A stretch of 64,000 nt of DNA from NCBI GenBank assembly GCA_013397845.1, contig VZTG01006696.1, positions 622,516-686,515 on the forward strand, given 5' to 3'. A program made the position numbers and the translations under genes. The notes under the pieces were generated by a model. It had not been told where the DNA came from. It saw only the letters and a program-made list of their open reading frames with translations, and made no database searches. Positions 28,001 through 40,000 of the stretch are shown piece by piece; within the stretch, counting starts at the first letter, position 1, and each line of letters opens with the position of its first letter. The DNA is from Melanocharis versteri (lineage: Eukaryota; Chordata; Aves; Passeriformes; Melanocharitidae).

Positions 28001-31000
28001 AGCCCAGGGAGTAACAACTTCACCCCGTGGTATGTCACTGCACAGCCACCATGAAGGGATGAAAATCCCCTTTTCAGCTGTTTGGACAGTGCTCCACTTT
28101 AGAAACATAACCCTGCAGGATCTACAATATTCCTCATGCTTTTTCTTGACAGCCCCTCCTGCCCTGTCCTGTCCCAAAGAGATGCTCCAGTTCTCATTTT
28201 ACAAAACAAGTATTTGAGACACAATGACCTCAAGCAAGTCACTTTCACGGTGCATGGGGCAGAACAGACAACCAAAGCCATGTCCCTGGTCACACAAACC
28301 ACAAGCCAACTTTGCTCTTCTGTTCAAGGCTGAGATAAATTCCCTGCACAGCTTCCAAATCAGAGGGGTAGTGGATATATTTGATAAATGACAGTAAGTG
28401 AGGGTAACTGACACAACCCGTTAAAAAAAAGAACAACATGTTGCTTCAAAATTAGTAAGGTGTACAAACAGAGGAGCTAAAAGAGCAAAGGTTTACTTAT
28501 AAAGTTAGTATGAGACAGAGGTGGTACTTTCTGTGCTTACCTTCAGCACTGTGATATTCCATGCAAAACTCTCAATGGCTTTGCTTAATTTTCTTCCTTT
28601 CAAACCTTCTTTTGTCCCAAGGTTATGAAGCTCTTCATGGAATTCCATTCCTAAAAACACAGATTGCCACATCACTCAATGCACAATTCATTCTCCCTAT
28701 AAAAATGTCGAGTGAGCGTTTTCGGTCTTGCAGCTGGGGCTTCCTACACCCTCCCTCTGTGCTTTCCCCTGCTTCTTTTCCTTTTATGACTCCATCCTGG
28801 GAGAACATTTTCCAGAATAAAGGTGTCATGTATAGTTTTGGGGCTGTGCTTCCACTTGGTTTGTGGCTCTCCTTGCCAGTGCTGGGGTTCCACACAGGCA
28901 CTAGTCTCTGCACAGACACTGCTCCTGCACTTCTGCCTGCAGTCTGCACTGCTGCCAATACTGTGACAAAAGGCAATCACTTGTCACTCTCCTTGAGTTG
29001 ATGACTTTGCAGCTTGGAAGGCTGTCTGACACATGTGGAAGATACCTGTTCAGCACAGCAAATGCAGGCTCCAATGCACATCTCATTAATCTTAATCACA
29101 GTCATACAGAAAAGCCCCTGTACTTCACAATGATGAATTACGTCAGAAGCACGTAACTCTAATCCCAGGATTGCTACTCCTGCAGCACGGAGGACTGAGA
29201 CTTCCAACCACAGCCCTGCTGCATTTCATTGCTAGTTTCTGTGGCAAACACCTGCAGATCTGTTGCTGGATACAAGAATTCAGGAAATCTGGGAGCAGAT
29301 TAAAAATCTTAAGGTATCCAATTAGCCCATCAATCTCATAAGACCTCCACAGTGTATGCCATTTCTCTGAGCCTGTTGTGCACTGAGAGACAAAATGGAA
29401 GAGCTGCTTGTATTCCCTTAATTTGTACCTTACAAAGGCCAGATTGACACTAAATAACTCAAAGCATCTGAAGCCTATCCTGGCGGAACAAACAAAGCTC
29501 TATCTCCAGTTGTTTCACAGCTCTCCCTCCCCTAACACTTTAGGGTAAATGTCACTCACAAATTGGAGCTTCATTGAAATGACATCAAAGAAATGCCAGT
29601 GGAGAGAACATCTGCACAGGTTGTAGATGCAGAGGCTGCTTGGCAGGTTGCTGAAGGACAGTCCAAGGCAGGCTTGCACTCCGCACAGCCTGCCCAAAGC
29701 ACTCCTGGAAGACTAATATCGGTTTTTTCTTCCCTTGCACTGACTCCAGGAGCTCAATAACACTGAGGCTGTTCAACCTCACAATGCAAGATTTCTCTCT
29801 CTACTGTTTATATGCCAAAACTTTACCCACTCATAGGCTTTGCTTGTCAAGGGTAACGGAGTTCCTGCAGTACAATCTTTGGAAAACAGTTGAAATAACT
29901 GCATCCCAAGCAAGATTTCCTTGCAGGTGTGCTCCATGCCAACTGACTTACAAATCATTTCACTTCAATTAGTAAAAGAAAATCTTCAAATACCTTGCTT
30001 TGTCCTGGAAAAAAATAAGAAGGCTAATGGATCTTAGTTCTACGTGGACAGCCCTGCCTTTATGCAGTATCCTTTTAGTTATTTTTCCCTCTGGACCTCA
30101 CTTCTCCATCTATAACTTGGATACAGCGCTGCCCCAGAGAGAGGGAGCCACAAACACTTGTTTGGCTGCAGGTAGGAACACCAGTGAAAGCATTTAGCAG
30201 GGTCGGTCCTCCAAGCTGCTGCTGACCACTGTGCATTGGGCTGAGCCTGCATATTAAAAAAAAAAAACCAACAGAACCAGTCACACAAGAACCAATCTGG
30301 GAGAGCCAGCAGAACCATGAGGCACAGGGAACCCACACCAAAACAGGCTATGAAGCAGAGGTCTGGTGGAACACATGTTCAAAGGAAGCAGCAGTGGAGT
30401 GAGGTAAAGGACAATGTCACAGGCAACTGTATTTCTGACACCTCTTAATTTTGAGTGCTTCAGCTTGCCACATTGAAAGTGTTACATAAAAATTTGCTTG
30501 GGCAACACTTGCAACAAACTAATTGGCATGTGAGCACGGGGAGGGGTACTCTCGCTCTCAGTCCTTTCCTCTCTCTAAATCCCGTGGCTTCAGAGAAGTG
30601 CTGCATACCTCTCCAGCTGCCTTCTCAATCAGAAATTTTAAGGCTAATAAAGCAAAAAAAACCAAACAAGCAAACAAACAAACAAACAAAAAAAACCAAC
30701 AAAAAACAAACAAACAAAAAACAAAAAAACAAAAACAAAAACAAAAAAAGAAAATACAAGTGAATGCAGCAGCAAATTGAACACACTTGAAAAGTTTCTC
30801 TTTTTCCAGGGGGAAGGAAGGAATGAAAGGGGAACTGCATGAAACTCTGGACATCAGTGTGGTGGCGTGGTACTGCATGGTATTTTCTGTACTCATCTCC
30901 TGTTCACAAAGACTCCAGTGCCCAGGCAAATGTCATGGGTTCATCTCTCTGTGCACAGACCAAGCTGAGCAGAAAGGTGGCTGATGCTGCTGAGAACCTG

Positions 31001-34000
31001 CATAGTTTAGTGGAAAGTATTGCTCTTAAATTATACCATCTAGAGACCCTCCTGGTGCTGCATTTTCTTGTTACTGTCCCCTTCCTAAACCCTCTGCATA
31101 TGATGAAGGCTTTGGGCTGAGGAATTTTATGCTGCTTATGCAGATACACAGAACCCAGGACATGTCACAGTGATGAGGCCCACGACCTCTAGCCAGACAT
31201 GGCCACTTGCCTCTTGTCCCTTTGCTACCACAATGCCAGCATGACTGAAGAGCAAAGACTAGGTTCCATCCTGCTCTTGCACCACATAAAATCAGTTAAA
31301 TGCTAGTGTTGAAACAGCTTCCAGCTTCTCCTAATTAAAAAGATGAATTAAAGTATTAACTACAAAACAGCAGTTTCATTCATTATTTACATTTAATAGA
31401 AGCAAATGGCTGTAACCTGCATCACTTGCCAAATCCAGAAACGCCTATCAGAAACAACAGTATTTATGATTGTTGTGGTCCTGTGGGTATAGAAACTTCT
31501 TGCCTGCTCTGTGTTCAAAGGAAAAACTGAGCTAGAGAATGCACTCAGTAAAGGCACCATGCCTTCTCACCCCCCTCTTTTTAATGCCTTTCTGGTTCAT
31601 TTGACTAATTTAAATGCTGTCAGACAGTTCAGAGCCATAGAGCAGATGGAGAAATGGCTTCTAAGGTGAAAGCTGAGTATTTTTGTCTGATCCCACACCT
31701 GCATTGCTATTGGAAGATGAGCCTTCAGGAGGGTAGAGCATGCCAGAGAACGACTGGAATGCTCACTTACAACCAGGTGAAAAAAGCTACATTAGTCACA
31801 AACTGTAAGTAAATTATGGCACGTTATTTCCCATCTTGCACCCAGAAGTGCTCAATAAAGATGGATTACCTGCTTTCTGGCACTGAACAATCTTGTCATG
31901 AGTGGTGTCTGCCGTCTCAATAAGAACCCTGCTCTCTTGAATCATCTGTCCAAAAAAAAAAAAAANNNNNNNNNNNNNNNNNNNNNNNNNNNNNNNAAAA
32001 AGGGAAAAAAACCAGCATTACTAGGGCTTCCTGCAACATGTAGCACACAGAAAGTACAGAAGTTGAAACTAGAGAGGAGATCTGCTCTGAGAGCAATATG
32101 ATAATATTGGATCCTTCCTTCGGGGGGCTCCCAGATCTGTATCAAGCTAAGTATCAGTTGCTCTGAAAATGTTTTGCTCCAAAAGTTAATGAACAGCTGT
32201 TTTACATCCGTGAGACACCACTGCAAACCATATGAAGGAAACACAAGTGATTTCAGAAGAAAGCAGTTAGCAGACAAACTTCATTCCATGTTCAACTAAG
32301 CCCTTTCTAACCAGTACTTTCCTTGAAACAAAAGAAGTAAGTATAGGTCCTGACATATGTGGTTATTAAAAATGCTACCAAGCCACGAATAGAGCTGATT
32401 TCAAGAGGTATTTAAGCCTGTGCTGAACTTCATGCTATGTAACAGTTCAGACACCTATAGTAGTTCTTGAGTTTCTCCTCAGAGAAACTGGGATCCAAAT
32501 CTTATCCTATCCTCAATATTTCTGTTGAAGCTTAATAGAAAAGACAGCAACACAAAAAATCAAAACAAAACAAACAAAAAAACCCCACCTAAAACCCAAC
32601 AAACCAAAAGTAGCAGTTTCAACAAGCCTACTCACAAATTTCAAGAGACGTTCCTACTTAGACATCTTCCTAGAACAGCCCATTAACAGCAAACAAATGA
32701 AGGATTCATTACCTGAAAAGTTTCCTGAGCCTCCCTGCATGCAAAATACTATTCTCCTTTGATGGTAACAAGCTTCCAAAACCTCTCAGAAGCCAAGGCA
32801 AACAAGAATATTGTTCCATTGTTCTGGTTTTTGAAATTGCAGAAGGTGGTACATACATCTGTTATGGAAGGCAAGAACATGCTGTGGAACAAACTATGCC
32901 TGAGAATAACCTCACTGTCCCAGGACGTTCACCACAAACCTCAATCAAACCCAAACAGCACAAGAGCAGTGCCAATTAGAAATGAAGCAAACTGAAGAGT
33001 GACTGCCTGATGTAACACCCTGAAATTACAGAAGTCACTGCCTGAAAGCTTTGCCAAAATGCTGCAACTGCTAAAAGTCTCCTTACTTTCAAATACGCTA
33101 AATATGAAAACCCAAGTAGTAGGTTTTGATGATTTTAGTGGAAGACAGCATAACAGTAATAAATGAACACTTGCAAATTAGCACATCTTACTGTTTTAAT
33201 TAGACACAAGGAATGAGAGACACTTCCACTTGTCACACTCAAATTTCCGAATTCTGGAGAAATTCAGATCCAAATTTTGCTTCTTATCCCATCTTTATTT
33301 CTAATTAAATGTACTAAGGCTGCATTTAATAAAAATACCTATGCCTTTCCTTTAATATAAAGAACAACATACGGAAAACAAAATCCATTATCAGCTTCAC
33401 AGGCAGAATGAAAAAAGCCTGATATACCTACAGAGTGCAAAATTGTTTTTTAACAGAACATGCCCAGTAGATATGCCTGAGATTTAAATTACTTTCAGGA
33501 GTATCCTTTGCCTTTCATTCTTATTACTTGCCTGTTCATGCATCACGTTGATTCTTTTCCTCTTTGGTATTTTCACTTGTCATCTAGAAAGAAATGACAA
33601 TTTCTACCCACTCTCTGGCTTTTCTGTACCACAGCACATTATCCTTTTGTGCTGAAGGAGCCATTCAGCCAACAACTGCAAATGCTGAAGGTTGGTCCGA
33701 GCAGTGAAGACAGTACGAGTCCCAAAAATCCTGCAAGTCACTGAAGAGGCAGGCAGAGGCCAAACGTGCACCTCTTGCACGTGCAGAGCTGGGGCCCGTG
33801 AGGCAGCGCCTGCACTGCCCAGCCCAGCCAGGTGATGCCAGCATCTCCATGGCTCCTGCACCCCCTGTAGCCATCACCCTGGGCTTGGGTCCCCGCTGGT
33901 CTGTGCCTGCGCTTCCTACCCAGCAGCAAAGTTTGCCCCATGAGGTCAGCTACAGCTAAGCTGGTACAGGACATCCAACGTGTCAGACTCTCCTGGGCTC

Positions 34001-37000
34001 AGATCCCTCAAGCAGAACGTGACTTGTGAGGTTTTTATATATACACATGCACACATACATACATATATATACACATATATATACAGCCACAAGAAATTAT
34101 CCTACCACACACAAAAAAAGCAGGCTTGAGAATCATGCAACTACTGGACCCACTCCCAGGAGTTTCTGGTATGCCTGTTTTAGGATTCTCAGACATGATG
34201 GTATTATATTCATTTTTTAAGAGAAAAGTAGGACTAGGATGTCAATTTTCCCTTAGTGCAGAGTAGGTAGAGCAACCCTCCACTCCTTTGATGCTGACAT
34301 CAAAGTCTCACTGCTCTCAGCTCAGCAAGAACAAACAATTAAAAACAGATCATGTAGCAGAATATAACCTGTTCCTATCTTCCCACTAGGCAGCAATCTT
34401 GACAAAAATAAGCAGCTTTTGTCCCATGACAAATTCTGAGAGTAGTTTCAGAGTTCCTCAGCTCTGTTAACTGGGGTTAGGGGACAACCTCAGTTCACCA
34501 CCTGTCATTCTCCCTTACATGTTCTAGGAAATAATGCACTGGGTAGAAATTATGCACTAGGTAGAAATAATGGGACCAAAGCCAATTATGAGATAAGATT
34601 TTGGCTGGCCTACGGCACCTTTACCACAACAACAGGACAGGGCAAGGACAAAGCCTGGGTGTTCACTTTGAAGAACAGACTGATTCAAACAGACAAGAAT
34701 AAAACAGGCAAGGAGCTGCTATCCAGGAATAAAGTTACAGCATAGGGTCATGGCACCTAGATACGCTTTTTCTTTTTTGTCACTAGTTCTGAAATGAGTC
34801 CATGATTTCCCAGCCTGAATCACTCCCTGCTTTTCTAGCTGCCATCACATCTGTTTGAGGATGTCATCTACTTCTTCTAGAAGTGACAAGAACCAGAAGC
34901 CCTAAAAACACAACATGGAAGGCTGTGAGATTTTCTGCTGGGAAGGCAACCCCATAAATCACATGACAGCCTGAGACTTTCAAGTCCACTTTTGCCAGTA
35001 ACACTTCGAAACCCACCAACCTGCCTCAAAAGTGAAGAGTGAGCTTTCTGATGTTTGCAGCATGAGCTTCCATGCACCCTTCCTCTGCTCAGATCCGCAC
35101 TGAGCAGCCCTCCAGGCAGCTGTGCAGTCCCAGCCATCTGGCTGGAGCCCGTCAGGATGCTGTTTAATGTCAGCTCCCAAACGGCAGCTTGCTTCTGTGA
35201 GTGACTCTCACAGAGCAAGAGATGTCCTACTCCCTCAGGAGTCTTGTGTGCCACCAGAGTGTGTTAACTCCTGAACGCTGAGCTTCGAGGGATTAACGTC
35301 CAAGCGACATTTACTGAAAAGCAACCTTTAGAGGATGGATGTTGGTATCTGGGCCCACTCAGAGGGAGGACCATTTTATCAGCTGCTGAAGCTGGCAGGA
35401 TTTCGTTGGACAACTTGCATTTCCCATGTCAAAAAGAAGGTGATAAACTTTACTGATCAATGTGTTTAATGTAACTGGGGGCGGTGAGGGGAGAACTGGA
35501 CAAAAACAAGAATGAAAGCACACAAAACCTGATTCCAGTATAGGGACGAAGTATAAACCTGATCAGTCTCAATCCACCTGAAGCATTCTGTAACAATCAT
35601 GCTGGATTCTCTCAAAAAAAGCATAGGTAGTAAGAGCTGGCACAAACCCAGGAGTTCTCTCCTTATCTGGTATATAAGACCCAGAAAGTAGAGCAGACTA
35701 AGGGTTGAAAACATAACTGACCTGTCTCACTTCAGTGTCTAAGTATAGCATGGAATATCAAATTAAAAATCCCAGTGCTTCATGCAAAGAACAATGCTTT
35801 ACTTTGTCACTTCTGTTAAACTAAATAAATTTTAAGTGAAATTCAAAATATCTTAATGCTGAGGGCATCACATTACTCACATGAAATTAACAGGGTTATT
35901 TATTGCCTGTACTAAAGGCAGCTTAATCACAGGATCAGTACAAACTGAACAAAAGAATATTCTTTTTACTTTAATGAACTCTTGTGCTAAAGACCAATTT
36001 CTTCTTTTCATTGTGAATTATTCTACAAACTGAAAAGGAAAGAGGAAATTAACACAGCAGAGTCTCACCAAGAAAAGACAAAAAAAGAGAGGAAAAGCTC
36101 CTGGTAGCAAATTAAAGCACTGCTCCTGCTGGAAAGGTAAATGAGGAAAAAAGGGACACTTCAAGGAAACCTTTCATAAATATTCCGAAGTTTAGAACAG
36201 AAATTGACTGAACATCAGACTAAAAGGAAGCTTTCTCTTAGGTGTCTCCTCATGGCCATTGTCCCAATATTTTTTTTGAATTGGTTTTGATTGATGGTGA
36301 GTTTGTTTTTGAGGATTTTTTTGTGGTTTTTTTGTGTGAGGCAAAACTCTTCATTGTCATGGGTATGCGGTGCCAGGACATGGGAAGGAATGCTGCTGTC
36401 CACCGTTGTGTCCATCACCTTGTCTCTGTCCCAATATACTTCAAGCCAGATTTTGGTATCTGAGCCTTTTCCTGCAACAGCCCAGCACAAGAAACACCTA
36501 TCAAGGATGGTTACATGAGCTGGAAACACCTGAAATACCTTACTGACACAAAATAGAGAAGAACCGGCATAAAATTCACCTTAAATTCCAATTTCATGTT
36601 TTCAGTTAGAAATATTTCTGGGACAATATGGAATCACTGTGTCAGGACGTGATCTGGGCACGAAGACCAGTCCTCTACAGAACAACAGGAGCAATGGAGG
36701 AAGAGAGAGAAAGGTCAGTTTTCAACACGCTTATGCTAAAACAGAGTAACTAAAGTACCCAACTGGAACATCATTCTTTAAGGGAAGTTCTGATTTGACT
36801 CTTTTCAGGTTCTCTTTTAGAAGTGACTAATGGACATGGGCAATCAGAGCAAGAAATTTTGAGAGCAGTGGGTGAGAGAATTGTAAGAAGTAGAGAAAGA
36901 AACAGGACTTTGCTTAGTAAGAAGTGGAAAAAAACGGACTTTCCCAGTCTATGTCCAATTTTGGATGGAAAAGTCTTTAAAACAAATACAAATTCAAGAC

Positions 37001-40000
37001 AATGTCCATGTGCTGGACTGTGTTTGACGTCAGTGCATTATGACACTTCTTTGGCAGTGGATGCTCTGCTCTGCAATATCCCTTGTCTTCAGCTGCTTAG
37101 AGAATTGTGAAAAATGTTCCTCTGGGGATGACTCTGTACCAGCTGAGGTATGAATTTCAATGGAAAAGCTCACAAAAATCTACTTAGTCATTTTGCATTT
37201 ACATAATTACTGGGAAAAAGGACTTTCTTCTTGGGAAAAAAGTCATGCCTGCACCAAGGCAAGCCCAAAAAGACCGAATATGAAAGAACAGCAGACAAAG
37301 AGCAGTTCACCTCACACACACCTCAGCAGACCTCTGCTAGCATGCATGGACCAATACCCATGTCAACAAAACCACTGCCATCAAATACCTGAACTTATTT
37401 CTCAGCAACCTCACAGATGCTTCTTCTCCTCTCGAAAATCCCCAATCCATCTCCATGTTGGCCAGGGTGTTCTTAACTACCCTGCCATCTCTCAGCAGTA
37501 CCTACAGCCACCCTGTCCTTCCAAAACTGCCTGCTTCAACACAGCAAGATCAGGCTTGAATACAGAGAAAAACATTAATGTCAATGTGAGTTTATACAAC
37601 AAATAGCTGCATTGTTCAACCTTTCTTACACTCCTTGTTATTTATGATTTGAAAACATGTAAAGATAACTTGGACACCTCATTTTTCTTAGAAAAATTTC
37701 TGTACGCACATGAGCCAGGAGATTGGGTAAAACCAAGAACATTTATTATCACTTGTTTATTGCTTTTGATTTTCAAATTATTCAATTGTTTGATCTTGGA
37801 GAAAAATAATGCTTAATCAATAACTGAAATGCAAAGTGCACAAGTGTCCCTGAGTTCATGCATGCTTGCATCAGCACACGAATGTATCGTGCAGACACAG
37901 TAACCACAATCTGTTTCCAAACAATTCTCAACCAAAAAAAATCCCAACTTCACAGGGTAACTGTTTGCAATGAATAATTCAACCATCTGCCAGGTCCAGC
38001 TGGGCCCCATCCCTTCTCTTCACACGGAGTAATTCCTTTTTTAGGTGTGATCAAAGAACACCGGCATTAATTTGACAGGTTGTGAGGCACACTGCACATG
38101 CTGCCCACCTGAGCAACCACTGACAAGGAGGAGCACACAGGTAGAGAGGCAGAGCGAGAGCCCTTCCTCGTGGGAAAGGAAAGCTCTGAAGAACAACTCT
38201 AAAAGTGACAGGGTACACTATCCTAGGATGTTTGTGTGTGGGAGGCAATGACAGCATGACCAGAATCCATTCATCACGCTCGATGTATGGTATCAACTAA
38301 AGCTGTAAATTGAAATTAGCCATTGTACACTGTATTTCTGATCATTGACACACTTTTCAAAGATCTTGTCTGTGTATTGTCAACAGTCCACCTTATTTTC
38401 TTGATTTTGGCAAATCCTATTCCCTGCTCTCCTCTGCAGAAACTCCCATACAACTCAGTAATATCAATGAAGCCTCTTCCTACATGAGACACGGTCAGAG
38501 GTACAACAGCTCCACTAAACCACTGCAGTGCCACCATAAAATGAGAGAAACACAGTCCTGACAAATTGTTCCGGTTCCTTAAACAAAGCACATTAAATTT
38601 CATTCTAATAGGGTCTCTCTCAAAAGAAAATATTTAATGCAGAGCACAATGGTAAAATTAATTGCCCAGGAAAAAACAAACAAACCGCACAAACGGATCT
38701 TTGTCTATCTCACAGCTGACAAAGGCCGAGCAGGAGGGAACAGACAGTTAATTGTTTTCCAGATCATTGTGGCAGGTCTCTGAGCATTTGCACCTCCATT
38801 TCCCTGGACCATCAGCCCTGTTTATGCCCCATTAAGCACACAGGCAGAGTCTATACTTTCCGTGCAAAAATAAAAAGTTATATTCAGTTGGCAATTTTCT
38901 GGTAGGGGAAAAAAAATTCTAACATATTACGGCTGTTTTTATCAGAAATTATTTTCAAAGCAGACTTTTTGAAGAATGTGGCACATGTAGTGTTTTCAGA
39001 GGTGGTGAGGAGGATTTTTCCCAGCACTCAAGCTCCCTGTGCCGTGGGGCCCAGTGAGGCAGACCTGCAGTTACACTGTGGGATTTAGGGTCAAACTTTT
39101 TTCCACTTTACTGTAAAAGGAATTAAGAAGTATAGCCTATTCATACAAAAGACAGACCAATATAAACAGATTTTATTTTATGCATTTAAAAATGCTCTTA
39201 GGCCTATTCATTTGAAAAGTGCTTTGAAGTGAAGAGACATGCAGCAAGCACTTGTGAATCCAGTTCCTTGAAGCCATATTTATCAACAATATAAAAGGCT
39301 GAACTGTAGTATATCTTGAATTAAAATTAATAAATAAGCTAAAATATTTTATATTGCTTTCCGCCAACATCTCCTTGTAATCTCATTTGAACAAAAATAA
39401 AATTATTAAAAATAAATATACCCTGGATTATATGAGCTCATTATACAGCAAGGAGAAGCCTCTTGTCAACATTCAAAATGCAAACCCCTTCCCACACTGA
39501 TTTCAAATATCAAGATTGATAGAGACAATTCATTTATTCAAACACAGAAAAGGTTAAATAGATTTCAATATTCTGCTGCTGGCATTGTCTCAAAACGCAA
39601 ACATCCAAAATGTAGCAAAACCACTTATTAAATCCAGCTTTCTTTTTCAGAAGCAAATAGTTTTAGCAAAGTAAGAGGCAGTCACAGCCAAAGAGGGTAA
39701 AAAAAACGTATCATGCTCTCCTTAACAGAATTATATCTCAAATCAATCCTTACATAGGCAAGGCCCTTCTCTCTCTCTCTGATTTTAAACTGTTTGCATG
39801 CTCTCTTGACATTCAAGTTACATCTTTCCCCATCGGAGACAAATGTGAGAACAACCATCATCTAAAACAGTTATACAAGTGTTTTTGTCTACATCCAAAA
39901 GAGGCCTTTCACCTATTCAAATTGAAAAACTGTTTCCAGAGTACAAGGAGGCCTTGAAAAGTCCCATGTGTACTCTTCAGTATATAATTACAGAGATAAG

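Larger units (their letters stand above)
7017..28540 (-). other. PLCL2: PLCL2 intron 5 (21.5 kb)
   Basis: Bounded by GTAAGCACAG after exon 5 and CATCCCCAG before exon 6. No coding exon, RNA gene or clear transposon was recognised. The part next to exon 6 (about 7080-7560) and 25043-25480 are GC-rich. 9480-9920, 11500-11920 and 14690-14910 are AT-rich, low-CpG blocks of a type often found to be conserved non-coding elements. The longest open frame (15685-15050, minus) is discussed among the findings. An imperfect 18-bp tandem duplication lies at 26643-26678. Elsewhere I see ordinary unique intron sequence. Confidence 0.85.

Noticed and set aside
37160..37606. 148-codon plus-strand ORF as a gene
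   Set aside because: Low-complexity His/Pro/Ser composition, no recognised domain and no transcript signal visible in the sequence.
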